64,000 nt of DNA from Cricetomys ansorgei (taxonomy: Eukaryota; Chordata; Mammalia; Rodentia; Nesomyidae), in NCBI GenBank assembly GCA_026225945.1, contig JAMJFZ010001868.1, positions 4,070,001-4,134,000 of the forward strand, given 5' to 3'. The position numbers and the translations under genes are program-made. Each line of letters starts with the position of its first letter. Within the stretch, counting starts at the first letter, position 1. Below the pieces are notes generated by a model that had not been told where the DNA came from, did not search any database, and saw only the letters and a program-made list of their open reading frames with translations. Shown here one piece after another: positions 32,691 to 45,095 of the stretch.

Positions 32691-35600
32691 TTTTGGCATC
32701 AAAGTATTCCAGACCACAGTGATCTCAAATCTTCATCATATTCTGCACAAACTGATTGAATATTGATCTCTTGTCATTGCTTCCACTTAAAAGAAGAGAA
32801 CCTCTGGAAACTATGCTGTGCAGCTGTGAGACAACAAAACAGATTCTGAAAGTCATACATAAATAGCAGCCTCATTACTTTGTAATCATCCCTCACAACG
32901 GAAAACTTGAAATGCCTGAGCTGTCGTCAGACCCGAACACATGCGCCAAGAGTCATAACTTTGTGTGGTAACATAAAGCTGATAGCTTCAATTTAGAATG
33001 TTGGGAAGGAGCAGGATGGTCTGGAGAAGTTTTGAATGCATATATTTAAATTAAAGTTATTATTATTGTGGAAGCACAAAGGTCAAAACTAGTGTCCTTT
33101 CATGCTAAGTAAATACTCTGACACAGAGATATTCCCTAGTCTAGACAGAATATTTGTTTTTACTTCTATTAAAATGTCATTGGTTTGTTCTTATGTCTCA
33201 ATCTTTAAGATGATGTCAACATACACTGTTGACACAAATCTACCACATATATTAAGACTATGTAATTTATTTAATTCACAGTTTATTAAGTGCTTCCTAT
33301 TCTAATAGGGCCAGTAATAGGATCAGGTCATGGGAACCAGGCTATTTGTACATCATATTTTGTTTTCTATTCATTCATTCCTTTAGCCAACAAATACTTT
33401 AAAGCTTTCATGTAAGTTCATAAGGCATTGCTGTAATTAGCACAGGGGTAGCAAAAGGCCAGTGTGGTCCTGGTGTCATAGAAATCATAATTTTGCTAGG
33501 TAAGATACAAGGCATAACATGGTTAACATCAACACTGGCATTTAATAACAACACAAGCCAACAAAGCAAGGGATATTTTGGCTCTCCCAGTTCATCTCCA
33601 CAGGAAGCTGGTGATAGGACTAAGAAGGGCCTCTATGATGGATGAAGCTTTGTTGGTAGCTGGGCGCCAAAAAGCTAAAAAATTCCTGGGTCCAAAGAGC
33701 CGGCAGAAGGCTGCTTTCTCCTAACTGGGATCACAGTCGCATCTGGAAATGTAAGGAAAAGCTGAGGGGCATTTTACCCCCCACATTTCTTGTTTCATTT
33801 TCTCCTTGTCGACTACAACATGGAGGGAATGGGGAGAAGGAAAGCAGGAGCCGGGGTTGGGATCCCTCCCTGGTTTGGGGGGCTTTCCATTGAGGGATCC
33901 ATATCTTTTACCTGCTTTACATGTATACTCCCAGCCAAACAGAGTCTGCCTGGCTCTAAAGACGTGAGCATTCGATGTCTGACTGGGACGTGCTGAAAGA
34001 AGAAAGTCTCCAACGAGGGTCACACTGGGACTAAGGAGCAAGTTACTGGCCTCAGGTGCTAGATTTGAACTTACTCATGGGGTTATGAGTAATATACATG
34101 GAAAAATCGTGTAAAAATGACAATACGAAATTCTCTGCCTTTCTTCCTTTCCTTTGAGCCTTGTAGGAGTGCAAATGCATGATATGTGCCTCCCTTCTTC
34201 CCTCTTTCTCTCCCTCACTCCTTTGTAAAAAAAAAAAAAAATGACCATTTGGGCTTAAGGCTAGCAGTAACCCGCTACTGAAACAAGCAAACTGAATAAC
34301 TCTAACATCTATAAAGTAGGCACAGAGAGGCTGCATCAGCCACTGCTGGACTCCAGAGATGACTCAACTTTTCCTTTCATCTTGTCATAGGGACAGAGCT
34401 GAAGCAGGAGTCAAATCCAACCTAGTTTAAACAAATTTACCAAGAATTCACAGACCTAGACCCAACCTAGTGAACCGCCCACCACCTAAGAGGAGAAAGG
34501 AACCAGGGCCTCCTTAGCCTGGGTGTAGACTGAGTAATGCAGGAGTCCATTCTTGTCTATCGGGGCAATGAGCGGGGGTTGGGATTGTACTCTCCACCGA
34601 CTCCTTAGCCTATTTGGTGGAAGCTGTGGGATACCCTTGTAGAGACCGGGGTGTCCTCAATGAGAGAAGGGCGCCTCCCTGTCTGGCCAAGCCATCATTG
34701 CCTACTCTGGAGCACACTGGAGCAGAATGGTATATATTAAAGAGTCAATCATAGAAAGCTAAAGGTTAGGGTCATGTTAACCTTAGGAACTGATGGCAGG
34801 CCTCTGAAGTATGGAGAGTAACGAGCAAAATCTGGCGGGGGATGGGGGCATGAAGACAGACCTACCCACAGTCCTGGAGGCTCCTGGGCACTGTGGAGGA
34901 AATGGAGAGCACTAGTGCTTCTTACTCCTAGGGAGAAAGAAGGTTAGAGAAGGGACTGGGACACTGAGTGGCCATGGTGGCTATTGGGTTTATCCGAACA
35001 GTGCCTTAGAAAGGTGGTTGAAGGCATGGATTCCTGTTAGAATTCCTTTTCTTTCAAAGTTGGTCCTTAGAGATGAAAGAAGAGGGGTAAGCTCCCCGAG
35101 AAAACCACTCCCATCTTCATCACAATAAGCAAACACAAAGAAGCCCAGATCAGGACGAGGTCCCAAAGCCCTCTTCCATCTCACTAGAAAAGCCTGCCTG
35201 TGGGAAGGGCTGGGGCTGCATCAGAGCAGCTCAGATACCACCCTTAGGTTCTCCCCTATCCCGAGCTGAGAAAAGGGCAAGGAATCATATTTAAAGCAAC
35301 TGAGCCAGGCTTGCAAATCAGGCTAGATTTTTGATAACAAAAAGAACTGGCAGTTGCAAAGTCTGCCCGAGATGGCATTGAGGAACAGGGGAGAGTGCTG
35401 GGTGCAGCTCAGTTGGAAGTGGAGGTGGGAAAATATGAAATGATTTTATAGTTATACCACTACTGGGAGTTGTTAACAAAATCTAGCTCCCCAGTTCCCT
35501 TGACTCACAAGAGTAGGAAGAAGCTAGGTCTGGAAACTCTCTTCTGCCTAAATACTGGACCCGTCAAGAACACTGTTCCCTTCCAGAGAATTTCATTACC

Positions 35601-35759
35601 TACTGCAGAACAGGAGACGGAGGAGCATAACCATACCTGGATGGACTTTATTATCAGCTGTATTTGTCAGCTCCCAGCTACTTAATGAAATAACAGAGGC
35701 AATGTTGTGTGACTCTGTCTTTGGAGAGAAGTGAGGTAATGTCTACTCACCAAGAGGGA
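32691..35759. other. Single-copy sequence, no gene seen
   Basis: Three kilobases with no recognised repeat except a 14-base A run at 34228-34241. Overlapping frames on both strands at 33720-34040 (up to 106 codons) conflict with each other and show no domains. The stretch 33100-33420 is AT-rich. Confidence 0.5.
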
Positions 35760-36180
35760 ACCAGTGGCAGACCAAAGAAAATATAACACCAAAGCCCAGT
35801 GAGTTTTTATTGAAGTTACTAATAGGAATAGGGTGACGGGTTAGTTACAGGAGCAGGGATGACTCAAAGGCAGATGGGACAGTAGAAGCCTGGCTATGCA
35901 TGATAGCTCATGAAAGCTGAACATCTGCAGGTCACTGCATGACATGCAGACAGCTCAAGAGGACAGAGAGTGTCTCTTCCAGGCAGCTCAGTTGGTCTGA
36001 ACCTCTTCCAGGCAACTAGCCTATCTCTGTCTTGATGTATCTGCTTGGTTTTAGGGACTTCCTGAGCCTTCTGAGTTCTTCGCTATCTGAGTCTTAGAAG
36101 CTTCCTTCAGGATTTTCTGAGTCTTTGGAAGTTACCCAGTCTTAAAGAGCTTCCTAAAAAGTTGTTACACAACAGGCAAT
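35760..36180 (-). mobile_element. Probable solo LTR, antisense
   Basis: Contains 'agtttttattgaag' (inverse of a polyadenylation signal AATAAA) at about 35806-35818 and a right half of short CTTCCTGAG/TTCTGAGTC-like imperfect repeats (36055-36150). That is an LTR-like plan. Ends and family are not established. Confidence 0.4.
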
Positions 36181-36580
36181 TAACTCAGAAATCAAAAAGT
36201 TTACTTGATTTGATTCTGGAAGTTTTCATCCAAAATTGGACAGCCCCTCTCCCTGGGTCTCTGGCAATGGCAGAATATAGTGGTGGGACCCCTGGTGGAG
36301 CAAGCCACTTATATGAAGAATGAGGAAGTAGAGAGACAGGCCAACAAAGTCTCCTTTGGGGCAAGTATGCGATGACCCAAGGACTTCCCACTGGGTCCCA
36401 TAAAGGCCCCACTAACTTCTAACAGTTCTGTGCAGGACCAAGTACTTAACACTTGGACTTTTGAGGGACTTTGTCCATTTTCAAACATCATGACACAAGC
36501 TCATTCAGGTTTCAAAGAACCATTCACAAGTTAATGTCTATCTCCTTAGTCCATTTATTCTTTTTGTGTGGAGAGGGGGG
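36181..36580 (-). mobile_element. Possible MaLR LTR fragment, antisense
   Basis: 'aaggccccactaacttctaa' followed by 'accaagtacttaacacttgg' and 'catttt caaacatcatgaca'-like wording resembles the inverse 5' half of a MaLR LTR. The left 200 bases are not recognised. Confidence 0.35.
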
Positions 36581-36690
36581 AGATTTATTGCCCTTTTATT
36601 GATGAAAACCTCAGAGCTTGAAGGCCCAAAATGAGTCCCCCAAAGTCACAGAAGTAGTAAAATTTAAAGGTCTGTACGTACCATCACCAC
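36581..36690 (-). mobile_element. MIR core relic, antisense
   Basis: 'ttattgatgaaaacctcaga' and 'cccccaaagtcacagaagta' keep the inverse MIR core order. Confidence 0.55.
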
Positions 36691-37189
36691 ATCGCATCCT
36701 GTCTCCTTGACTCCTGTCTTTTGGGACCCTCGTCCTCTGTTGCCAGCTCTCCATGGATCTAAGATATTTGTGGCCAATGGATCTTTAAAGATGTTTTATT
36801 CCAACTCATTTTATTCTTCCAAATTATTATTTACTGTCTAAAATCACCTCCATTCCTCTCCCATGTCTTTCTTTCATAGGAAGATGGTATTCAGGCTTCA
36901 ACTCTTTAGCCATTCCTCTGGGGTTCATGCTTTGTGTCTGATTCTTGTGTTTATACATGTGAGTAGATTTGTATGCCCTTTGTCTAATTATCTGTCAGTT
37001 GCCATATTATTTCATGGATTAAACTCCTTGAGCCTTGCAGAGAAAGGGGGAGATCTGAACCTTCCTCTGCATTGTTCTTACGCACGGAAATCATTCCTGC
37101 TGCAGGCTCCATGTCCTCAGGCTTCTCTGCCAGCCTGGGAATTGGTTTGGGCTACTCCTGTGAAAACCTGCTTGACATCCTGGCGTCCT
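36691..37189. other. Single-copy sequence, nothing recognised
   Basis: A 119-codon plus frame (36863-37222) runs into the MIR relic and has no recognisable domain, so I leave it uncalled. Confidence 0.45.
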
Positions 37190-37370
37190 ACCTGTCAGGC
37201 ACCGTGCTCGCTGCTTTATTAAGCCTTGTGAATTTAATCATCGTGACAACCAAATATGGAAGATTTTATTGTCTTGACTGTTCAGATAAGAAAACCAAGG
37301 CTCAGAGAGATTGTGTAGCATGCATTTTGTAAGTAGCAGAAATTAATTTTGAATCCAGGTTGCTTTTCTT
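37190..37370 (-). mobile_element. MIR relic, antisense
   Basis: 'gtcaggcaccgtgctcgctg', 'atttaatcatcgtgacaacc', 'agataagaaaaccaaggctc' and 'aattttgaatccaggttgct' give the complete inverse MIR order. Confidence 0.8.
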
Positions 37371-37514
37371 CATATCATGTCTTATTTATGCAGCTACCAT
37401 TTATTAATTGTGTACATATAAGTATCAAGTGCCTTAATATAAAATGTGCTAATGTGGTTATAACTTGACCTTATCCATGTTTGATGACCTTTACATTATA
37501 GAGGGAAAGGTTTT

Positions 37515-37801
37515 GTTTTTCTTTTGTGTTTGCACATGTGTGTGCTCAGGCATATCTTGGTCACAAGTGGACATCAAGAGTCTTCCATCACTCTCCACCT
37601 TATTTTTCGAGACAAACTGACAAATTGTAATTGAACCTGCAATTTGCCAATTTGGCTAGACTTGCAGGCTATCAAGCTCCAGGAATCCTTCCCAGTACTG
37701 GGATAAAGAGTGCTGACCACTCCATTCTGCATTTATATGTGGGTGCTGGGGATGGAGTCAGTTCCTCATGCTTGTATGGCAAGCTTTACTTGCCATACAA
37801 G
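37515..37801 (-). mobile_element. Composite B4/RSINE-like SINE, antisense
   Basis: 'acaagtggacatcaagagtc' with 'ctctccaccttatttttcga', then 'gtgggtgctggggatggagt' and 'tcctcatgcttgtatggcaa' match the antisense layout of the composite SINE at 3385-3932. Its last 31 bases form a perfect hairpin. Confidence 0.6.
37771..37801. repeat. Perfect 13-bp inverted repeat
   Basis: The arm cttgtatggcaag (37771-37783), a 5-base spacer cttta and the arm cttgccatacaag (37789-37801) are exact reverse complements. A DNA or RNA hairpin is possible. Confidence 0.95.
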
Positions 37802-37849
37802 TTGGATTTACTGTTGGATCCATCTTCGAGCCTCAATGAGGAAAATTTT

Positions 37850-38340
37850 TAGAAGAGATCTTAGGAGTCTGAGGCAGAGACGCAGAGGCAGTTTGGCAGA
37901 AGAAGTCAGTATCAGATGGGAAGAGTGAGTCAGTTTGAAGAGGAGCAGAGCAGTTCAGTCTGAAGCAGTCTGAGGCAGTCAGAGAGTCAGCCAGAGTCAG
38001 AAGAGTTAGATTAGAAACAGTCAGCCAGCTCAGAAGGTTATTTTGAACCTGAAGCTTGCAGAAGAGTGAGCCAGAGAAGATCAGTACAGCTGAGTTCAGA
38101 AGGAGCTAGTCAGAGTGGCTGAGTCAGCAGTGAGCCTTGGAGGCTTAAATGGTCTAGATTATACAGAGGCCGAAGCCTTCCAGCTCTAGGTTTAAGATTA
38201 GATTGTACAGAGGTCAAAATGCTCTAGGGCTCGGGGACTAGGACCAGGGATTGAATTAGCCAAAGAATAAACTGCCCTTTACACTGAATCTATGCCTACA
38301 AAACACTGTCATTTATTATTGGGCTGACTGAAGAGAGGCA
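37850..38340 (+). mobile_element. Probable LTR with AGTCAG-rich U3-like part
   Basis: 37860-38125 is built from imperfect short units around 'cagtctgag', 'agtcagag' and 'gtcagccag'. It is followed by a conventional 3' part ('gaattagccaaagaataaac' with AATAAA at about 38265). That suggests an LTR with a repetitive U3. Family and borders unknown. Confidence 0.45.
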
Positions 38341-38351
38341 TTGTGCAAGGT

Positions 38352-38377
38352 AACTAAACTAAACTAAACTAAACTAA
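38352..38377. repeat. (AAACT)n pentanucleotide repeat
   Basis: Five consecutive AAACT units. Confidence 0.95.
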
Positions 38378-41092
38378 AGTACACTTTTAAGCTAAAGGAA
38401 GATAAAATATTTTAACAAGGTCAGTTTGTACAGAGTGCTGTGCTTCAACTTCCTGACTTTGAGGAAATGAATGTTACTTTCTTTTGGTGTAAGTGGAACA
38501 TCTTCTGTACAAGAGACTTACTCTTACTTTTGGGCAGACAGAGAGGAGGGGCAGAAGGTGCTTCTTGAACCTGTTGTGTAAATTCCTTTGACTCAAAATA
38601 GTCCTTATGCCTAAGTGGCATATTTTGAAACAGCACAACAGCATATCCCACCCTCCAGTGTTTATGTGAGAAATTCCCAGAGGAGCAGTATTTCTGGAAT
38701 TCAAAGAATAGACTCCTGAACAAATACGATACACATCCTAACTGAGACAAGTCGATTTAGACACTGGTCGCCACTCCCACCAGTGGGTCTGCTGACTCCC
38801 AGGGCTGCAAACACCAGCTCTTATCCATGTATGAGAGGCTGCTTCTTCTCACACATTTTACCCAACAATATGGTGTGGTTGTAATGAGACAATGAACATT
38901 TGCCCTGAAGGAGGAAGATAACCTTGGAATAAGCAGATATGTATATTGATGGAGCAATTTGAGCATGTATTGATTCCTACTAGCCAGTATCTGGAATCTT
39001 AGCTCAGAAATAGGTGGTAGGGGTTACTTGTAAATAAAGCTACAGAATGATTTTTTTTTTTATCCCCAAGCAACCCTCGAGGGAGCCTGCTCATTTTTGT
39101 TTATAAGTCACAGCTGGCAAATAATACAGTATGGCTTATTGCTTTGTGGTTATTGATTTCAGGCGTGACTAACAGAGTTCAAAACCTCTGTGTGGCCACA
39201 GAGATGATCCTGAGCTGAGGACAAGCTTGATTTCCCCATTGGGAAATAATAATATAAAAGGAATTCTCGAGGTACAAAGGTTTGAGAGGAACCACACTGA
39301 TTTTATTTTTAACTGGAAGGAAGGGGCTGTAGTTCTGAAAAATTTGACTTCACTTTAAACGCAATCAAATGCAGAAACTGAAGGCAGGAAGATCCACGAC
39401 AGTTCCTGGATTGCGGTTACTCAGCCACCAGCAATTGTATTTATGCAACATCCTTTCCTTTCAAAACAGCCTTCCAAAGTCTTCTCTCTCTTCTCTCTTG
39501 TCACATGACAAGGATGGCAAAGTCACATTCGAGACTGCGCATGAGAATAGAATGAGACCGAGGGATCACAGGAAAGACGATACTTACCAGTGTGATAGCA
39601 ACACACATGCACTGCGTCATGTAGCATGTACATTCCCACACTCACCCACAAACACTCACATATATGATCATGCACACATACACATGTACGTTACACACGT
39701 GTGCACACACATTAAGAAGAAGAACAGAGTGTCAGCGACCCTACTCTCTCTGAGGCTATTGGCTACCTACACAACATATTTCTCTAGTTTAAAAAAGATG
39801 TCGAGCCATGCCCAGTGAAGCTTTCCAGAATGAGCAATACTTTTAAGCTTTCTTCTGCATTCCCTTGTGGTCTGGGAAACGAGCTGGGGCGCCATGCCTG
39901 GCCATGCCGTGTCTGTTTTGTGTTTACTTCTCTTGGTGTGCGTCATCATCAGTCCTTATACATGGGCGACCCAGGTGTGTCACGGTCACCAGATTTAGGT
40001 AGGAGTTGCCCCTTAGCATGCTGGATACCTACCTGGGAATGATAATGGATGGTGCAGAGTGATGGAAGGTGGAACTACGGGCCCTTCTGGAGAAGCTCTG
40101 CCACCTGACTGTGGGACACGGCTTCCTCTCGCCTATATTTACATTTAACCTAAACATACAGCTGTAATGTGATTGGTTTCAGACTGGGATAGGGACCGCT
40201 GAGGGGAAAAGAAGCCTGTCTAAGTTATTCCAGCCAGCGTCTGTAAGTCGTGTCCCCAGGTAACAAGGGATACCCGCACTTCCAGGAGGACGGGTATTTG
40301 ATGATGCTGATACCTGGAGAGGGGGGGCAGATGCTGCCTAAGAAAGTCACAGGAGGCCTCCTAGAGGGAATGGGAAATAAGGAAGAGTTATAGTCACAGA
40401 GAAAAAACATATGCAAACTAGAGAAGCAACATAGTCCAAATACTGGAGCTAGGGAACTGAAACTGAGAATTAAGGAGGAAGACTCCAGAGGAGAGGCATC
40501 AGCATGAGCAGGAGGGCTTCGTTTGTCCTTAAGAGGGAACATGTGGGCCACAGGTGAAGGCGTCTAAGCATGAGCAAGTTAGATCACATTTGGAGTTTAG
40601 AGAAGAAGCACTCTAGTGACAGACAGGACAGAGACCTGAGGACAAAGACCAGAGGCTGGAGATGACAAGGGCATAGGCAGCGATGGGCTAAGAATCAGAA
40701 TCCATGGGCGTCTGCGAGGTCTGTGAGCGAGCAGAACTTTTGATAGCAGTATCATGGATTAGGAAATCAAAATCAGTTTTATCCTTTTCATTTAGTATCT
40801 AACAAACCCAGCACAGGTCATGGCAGACACCTAAGGCATAATACACTGATAAATTCCGTTGTTTCGTCAACACATCCTCATCTAGGGCCTCAGTTAGGCA
40901 ATGGTGTGGGCTGCCCTGGAGCTAAGAGTGGGTTGGAGAGTGCACTGAATCCCGATTTCTCTGAGGGTGGCAGGAGTTTGGTTGCTCCCCACTCTCTTAG
41001 CCCTGGCAAAACCCAGCTAAATTCTAAATACTGCCTGCTTCATGAGAAGGTCATTGGCAAAGGAAAATGGCTTGGTTGGAGCTTATCCACGC
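38378..41092. other. Single-copy sequence, no gene seen
   Basis: 2.7 kb. 39600-39715 is CA-rich low-complexity DNA. A minus-strand 101-codon frame at 38445-38750 contains a weak RRM-like wording (RVGYAVVLFQ) but no second motif. A T run lies at 39051-39061. Confidence 0.5.
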
Positions 41093-41469
41093 TGTAGCTG
41101 GAAGCCTAGGGCTGAGCCCTTTTACTGATCAGGTGTCTTCCTTTTTTCCTGTGGGATCATACCTTATACAGAAGGTGCCCTTGCAGGACTTTGACCCTTA
41201 GAGTTGAGTTCCACATGCAAGTGGGGTGATTCCTGTATCTTTGCCTTAACCAATGGCCCTGTCCCTGGGTACCAAAACCCTCCCCTGCCTTTATCCTATA
41301 AATGTAACCGCCCTTGCTTCAATAAACAGAGATGTTCCACTGACAACGCTTTCCTGAGAGAATACTCTCTCGCTGGCTCACAGTTCTCCGATCTGGGACA
41401 AGATGGGTGCGAGGTAAGAACCACACTCCCACGAGGCTTCCTGCCTGGGAGCCATCTTCTATTGTTACA
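41093..41469 (+). mobile_element. Probable solo LTR (family B)
   Basis: A 377-bp unit with possible ends TGTA...TACA. The central promoter-like layout is TATAAAT at about 41297 and AATAAA at 41321-41326, followed by a CT-rich R/U5-like region. No primer-binding site follows, so it would be a solo LTR. Family not recognised, ends tentative. Confidence 0.5.
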
Positions 41470-41474
41470 ATAGA

Positions 41475-41960
41475 GATACAGTGCCAGAGACTGGGTGATT
41501 TATAAAGAGCAAAAATATGTTTTGGTCTCACGTTTCTGGAGCCCTAGAAGCTGCAAAGCAGGAACAGCATCCACTCAGCTTCTAATGAGGGTGCCCACTG
41601 CTGTGCAAGAGGTTGTGTGTGGAAGAGAGAAAGCTCATCAGTTGGCCTTGTTTAATAGTAGCCTACACTTGTGGTAACTGAGTCAATCCTTTAAGAACAG
41701 TATCTAGCTGGGCAGTGGCGGCACACGCCTTTAATCCCAGCACTCAGGAGGCAGAGGCAGGCAGATCTCTGGGAGTTCGAGGACAGCCAGAGTTACAACA
41801 GAGAAACTCTGTCTAAAAAAAACAAAAAAGAAAAGAAAAAGAAAGAAAGATAGAAAGAACAGCATCAGTCCATCCTAACCCCCTATGAGTCCCAAATGCA
41901 CTCCTGGACACTGCCACAATGGCATCATGAATTTGGAAAGGGGCAATCCTATCAGAATCG
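41475..41960 (-). mobile_element. MaLR (MST/MLT1-like) LTR, antisense, with B1 inside
   Basis: 'agagactgggtgatttataa' followed by 'agagcaaaaatatgttttgg' and 'aatgagggtgcccactgctg' is the inverse 3' half. 'aaccccctatgagtcccaaa' and 'cctggacactgccaca' beyond the B1 give the inverse 5' half. The B1 at 41707 splits it. Confidence 0.65.
41707..41854 (+). mobile_element. B1 SINE, full length with target duplication
   Basis: A complete sense B1 from 'gctgggcagtggcggcacac' to 'agagttacaacagagaaact', with an A-rich tail. The flanks aagaacagtatc (41693-41704) and aagaacagcatc (41855-41866) are a 12-bp target duplication with one mismatch. Inserted in a MaLR LTR. Confidence 0.95.
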
Positions 41961-44891
41961 TAAGAGTACTAAGCATTAAACCTTCTCTTAAAATTTTATT
42001 TCCATCCCTGTCCCCTTTGCACAGATAGCGTACATCTCATTTGGAATCCTCCAGTATCCCCTTAGCTAATTCCATAGTCTCTGATGTCTTCTGAACACCC
42101 CAGAGCCGGACCAGTCTTGAGGAGGGCTCTTCTGACCTTCACTCCAGAGAGCTCTGTCCTGACCTCAGCAGAGCCTCAACCACTCAACTTCTCCCGTCAT
42201 TTCCCTCTGCCTGATGGAGATAATGATCCTCATTCATCCACCTCACACAGATGTTGGACAGATTGATTAGTTAATGTTCAAAAATTGCCTTGAAGACGAA
42301 AAGTGACGATTAGTCTTATTATGTTGTCCAAGAGAAATTCCCTGCCTTTGAAAGGAAGCTGTAGCACGGCCATTTAATTTTAATGTTCTGCAGCTCACAG
42401 GTTTATTTATTTATCAATAAGGAGAAATGTCTCCATGTACAAGAGCTCCTTGGGTTCCATTCTTCTATTTTTTTTTTCTCCAAAGATGTGATCAAATTAT
42501 CAGGATGGGATGAAAATGGGACATCGCGGTTAAGGCTCATGTCTAGGTTGGATGTCAGCCTCTTATCCAGAACACCTGATTGAAAAATGTCATTACCTTC
42601 TGTCAGCCAAATGACACATGATACCGACACCGACTTAAATAGAGCACCAGGTATGAGAGCATGTGTGTGCAATTATTTCTCCTCCCAGAAAGCTTTGAAC
42701 TTGTAACCTTTATCCAGGGGTGAATACGACTTCTCAAGGACGTTTTTGAAAAAAAAAAAAAAAAAGTATTTCTACAAAGGCGCAACGTCAGAAAATTTGG
42801 TTTTGAAAACAACAAAAACCAAACAGAAACCAAGCGAACATTTTGAGTTCTCGTTTTTTAAGCTCAGAACTTGAGGTACCCGATGGGAAAGCTGTTAGAA
42901 AAGTCCAAACTTCAATAATGGAGGGAGAAGTCCTTCCTTTGAAGTGGACGAGTGTACCATTGATGCGTGCCTTGGTATTCCCAGCTTGATTTGCTGCTGG
43001 CTTTCTTCAGAAACTTGGGCTTTTAGCATGATTTATGCCTAAACTTTTAGAGTGAAATTTATGAACTGCATTAAGTGCTGGAGAAGAAGCATAAAATAAG
43101 TAATTTGACGGTCTGGAGCAGTGGAGTGCTGTGCACAAATGGGATAAATGGAAATAATCGACTAATAGATGCATCGGAGGAAAACAAATGGGTTTCTGAC
43201 ATCATGGAACAGGAGCTTTGGGGATTCTTTAATTATCTCCTAATTGGCTGGATGAGATAGTGTTGCCGAAGATGTATGAAGTCAAAGAAGAAATGCCGTT
43301 TTAAAATGAGACAAGTTTGGCAGAGAAATGGTGAGATGAATGACGAGAAAATGAAGGTGGGTTGAACCAAAGTTCAGAGGAACTGCACCTTCGGCCTTTG
43401 CCCAGCAGGTGGCAGGAGTGCTGCTTAAAGCCTGCGCCAAGGGCGGCTGGTGTGGATCTTGTCTCCTATGCCCTTTCCCCTCCATTGAAGTTGCTTATGT
43501 GTCATTTGACTGGATGAGTCTGGCTGAGCATGTTCTCCCTGGCCCTCTGCCTAGACGACAAGTGTGAGGGACTAGCCCCTGGAAGGCCCGGTCACTCTGC
43601 ATCTCTGTTCTTGGGCTATGTCATCACATCCTTTAATTTTGTTTCTCTTTCTCTCCCTATTTCTCAAATCTCTTTTGCCAGGCATGGGGTTCCTGAGGTG
43701 AGCATGCCATTGTTCCCTGCCCCACCCTCTTTTCCCTTTAACCAGGAGCAGTCCCCAAGAGCTCAAAGCTCTATTTATCTAACACTAACAGACTGAGCAA
43801 GAGAAAGAGAAGGCAGATGACGCAAGGGGCCCAGGTAGAAGTTTAAGGTTCAGCTTTCTCCACAGCTCTAGGCGTTAGATGAAGGAACAGAGAATGGGAG
43901 AGAATTGGGAGGTGGAGAAGGCAGCCATGGGGCCCACATACAGGGTGGCGGGACGGTGGCTCCCGTGTCCATCAACTCCCGCAGCACTTGCCTTCCTGGT
44001 CATCATGCAGATCCCCGATTTCAGGAAAGGCACCTTAAAGAAGTCTGAGTGGAGAAAAGCTTGATGACCCCGAGCCAGTCCTGCCTGACTAGGGAGGTTT
44101 TCTGGGCTGGGTGGAAACTGGCTGGGAAGAGCTACCCTGGGGAGGCATGGTGGATCTCTGGCCCTCAGTTCACCTCCCATGGGAGGCGGGGATGGGGAGC
44201 CAGATAATCTTGAAATCTGGTGGGAGAGTGAGTTTAAATGCAGAGCCCCTGGCGATCCGGAGAGACCCCGAGGGTCGTGGCTGTGATGTCTGGGTGCTTG
44301 GGCCAGAAGCAGTCTCCCATCTCCTGGTGGCACCTTTGGCCACAGAGGAACACTGTGGAGTTGCCAGCGGATACAAAGGACGTGACACTGCGACTAAATA
44401 GATGACACAGTTGAAGACAGATGTAAACGTGAGTTCTTAGTGGCCATCCCAGAACTCAGATGTAAAGTCCAACACCAGACTTCCACCCGTGGCCACTCCG
44501 TGTCCCTTTGGTCAATTTTAAGCACCCACTTGCTTAAACAGGAGAATCCCACACTGACTGAGTTCATGCTTGCGCCCCTGGTGGAACAGAGGCCCACTTG
44601 GGGAATTAAGTTAGGGGAAGTAGAGTTTGTGTTTTTTAGTGGATGCAGATCTGATGGAGATCTGTACTGTCACATAGCACTGAACATAGCTCTTTCCTAT
44701 TCCTCAACGTTGCCCGTTTCACTATGCCAGGAATATGTAACGTTCTATTATCAGTTAGTTCTATTTAGATGCCTCTCCTAGTTTTTAAAATTCTACCATT
44801 CAGACCCACTTGATCAAAGGTTTATGCCCTCCACTCATTTCCATCAATTTAATGAGATTTTGTCAGGACTGTTTTAAGGCATAGCTTTAAA
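41961..44891. other. Single-copy sequence, no gene seen
   Basis: 2.9 kb with only a T run (42470-42477) and an A run (42750-42765). Several TAAT/ATTA motifs cluster at 43040-43260. Frames at 43875-44400 on both strands contradict each other. Could include non-coding regulatory DNA, but nothing proves it. Confidence 0.45.
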
Positions 44892-44905
44892 AATCTCCCT
44901 TTAGA

Positions 44906-45095
44906 GGCTGGAGAGATGGCTCAGTGGTTAAGGGCACTGACTGCTCTTCCACAGAAGTCCTGAGTTCAATTCCCAGCAACCACAGGGTGGCTCACTGCCA
45001 TTTATAATGCGATCTGATGCCCTCTTCTGGCATTCAGGTGTACATACAGATAGAGCACTCACAAAAATTAAGTTTTTTTTTTTTTTTTTTTTTTT
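44906..45095 (+). mobile_element. B2 SINE with poly-T end and target duplication
   Basis: A sense B2: Pol III A box in 'ggctggagagatggctcagt', B box in 'gagttcaattcccagcaacc', then 'gatctgatgccctcttctgg'. The flanks aatctccctttaga (44892-44905) and aatcttcctttaaa (45099-45112) form a 14-bp target duplication with two mismatches. The 3' end is unusual: after 'aaaaattaag' it ends in about 23 T rather than an A-rich tail. Confidence 0.95.

Noticed and set aside
33720..34041. Overlapping 66-106-codon frames on both strands
   Set aside because: Mutually contradictory phases and no recognisable protein features.
38445..38966. Minus-strand frame with an RRM-like phrase (RVGYAVVLFQ)
   Set aside because: Only one loose RNP1-like match, with no RNP2 or domain spacing. 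The upstream frame is interrupted by a stop. Considered an RRP7-like retrocopy but the similarity is too weak.
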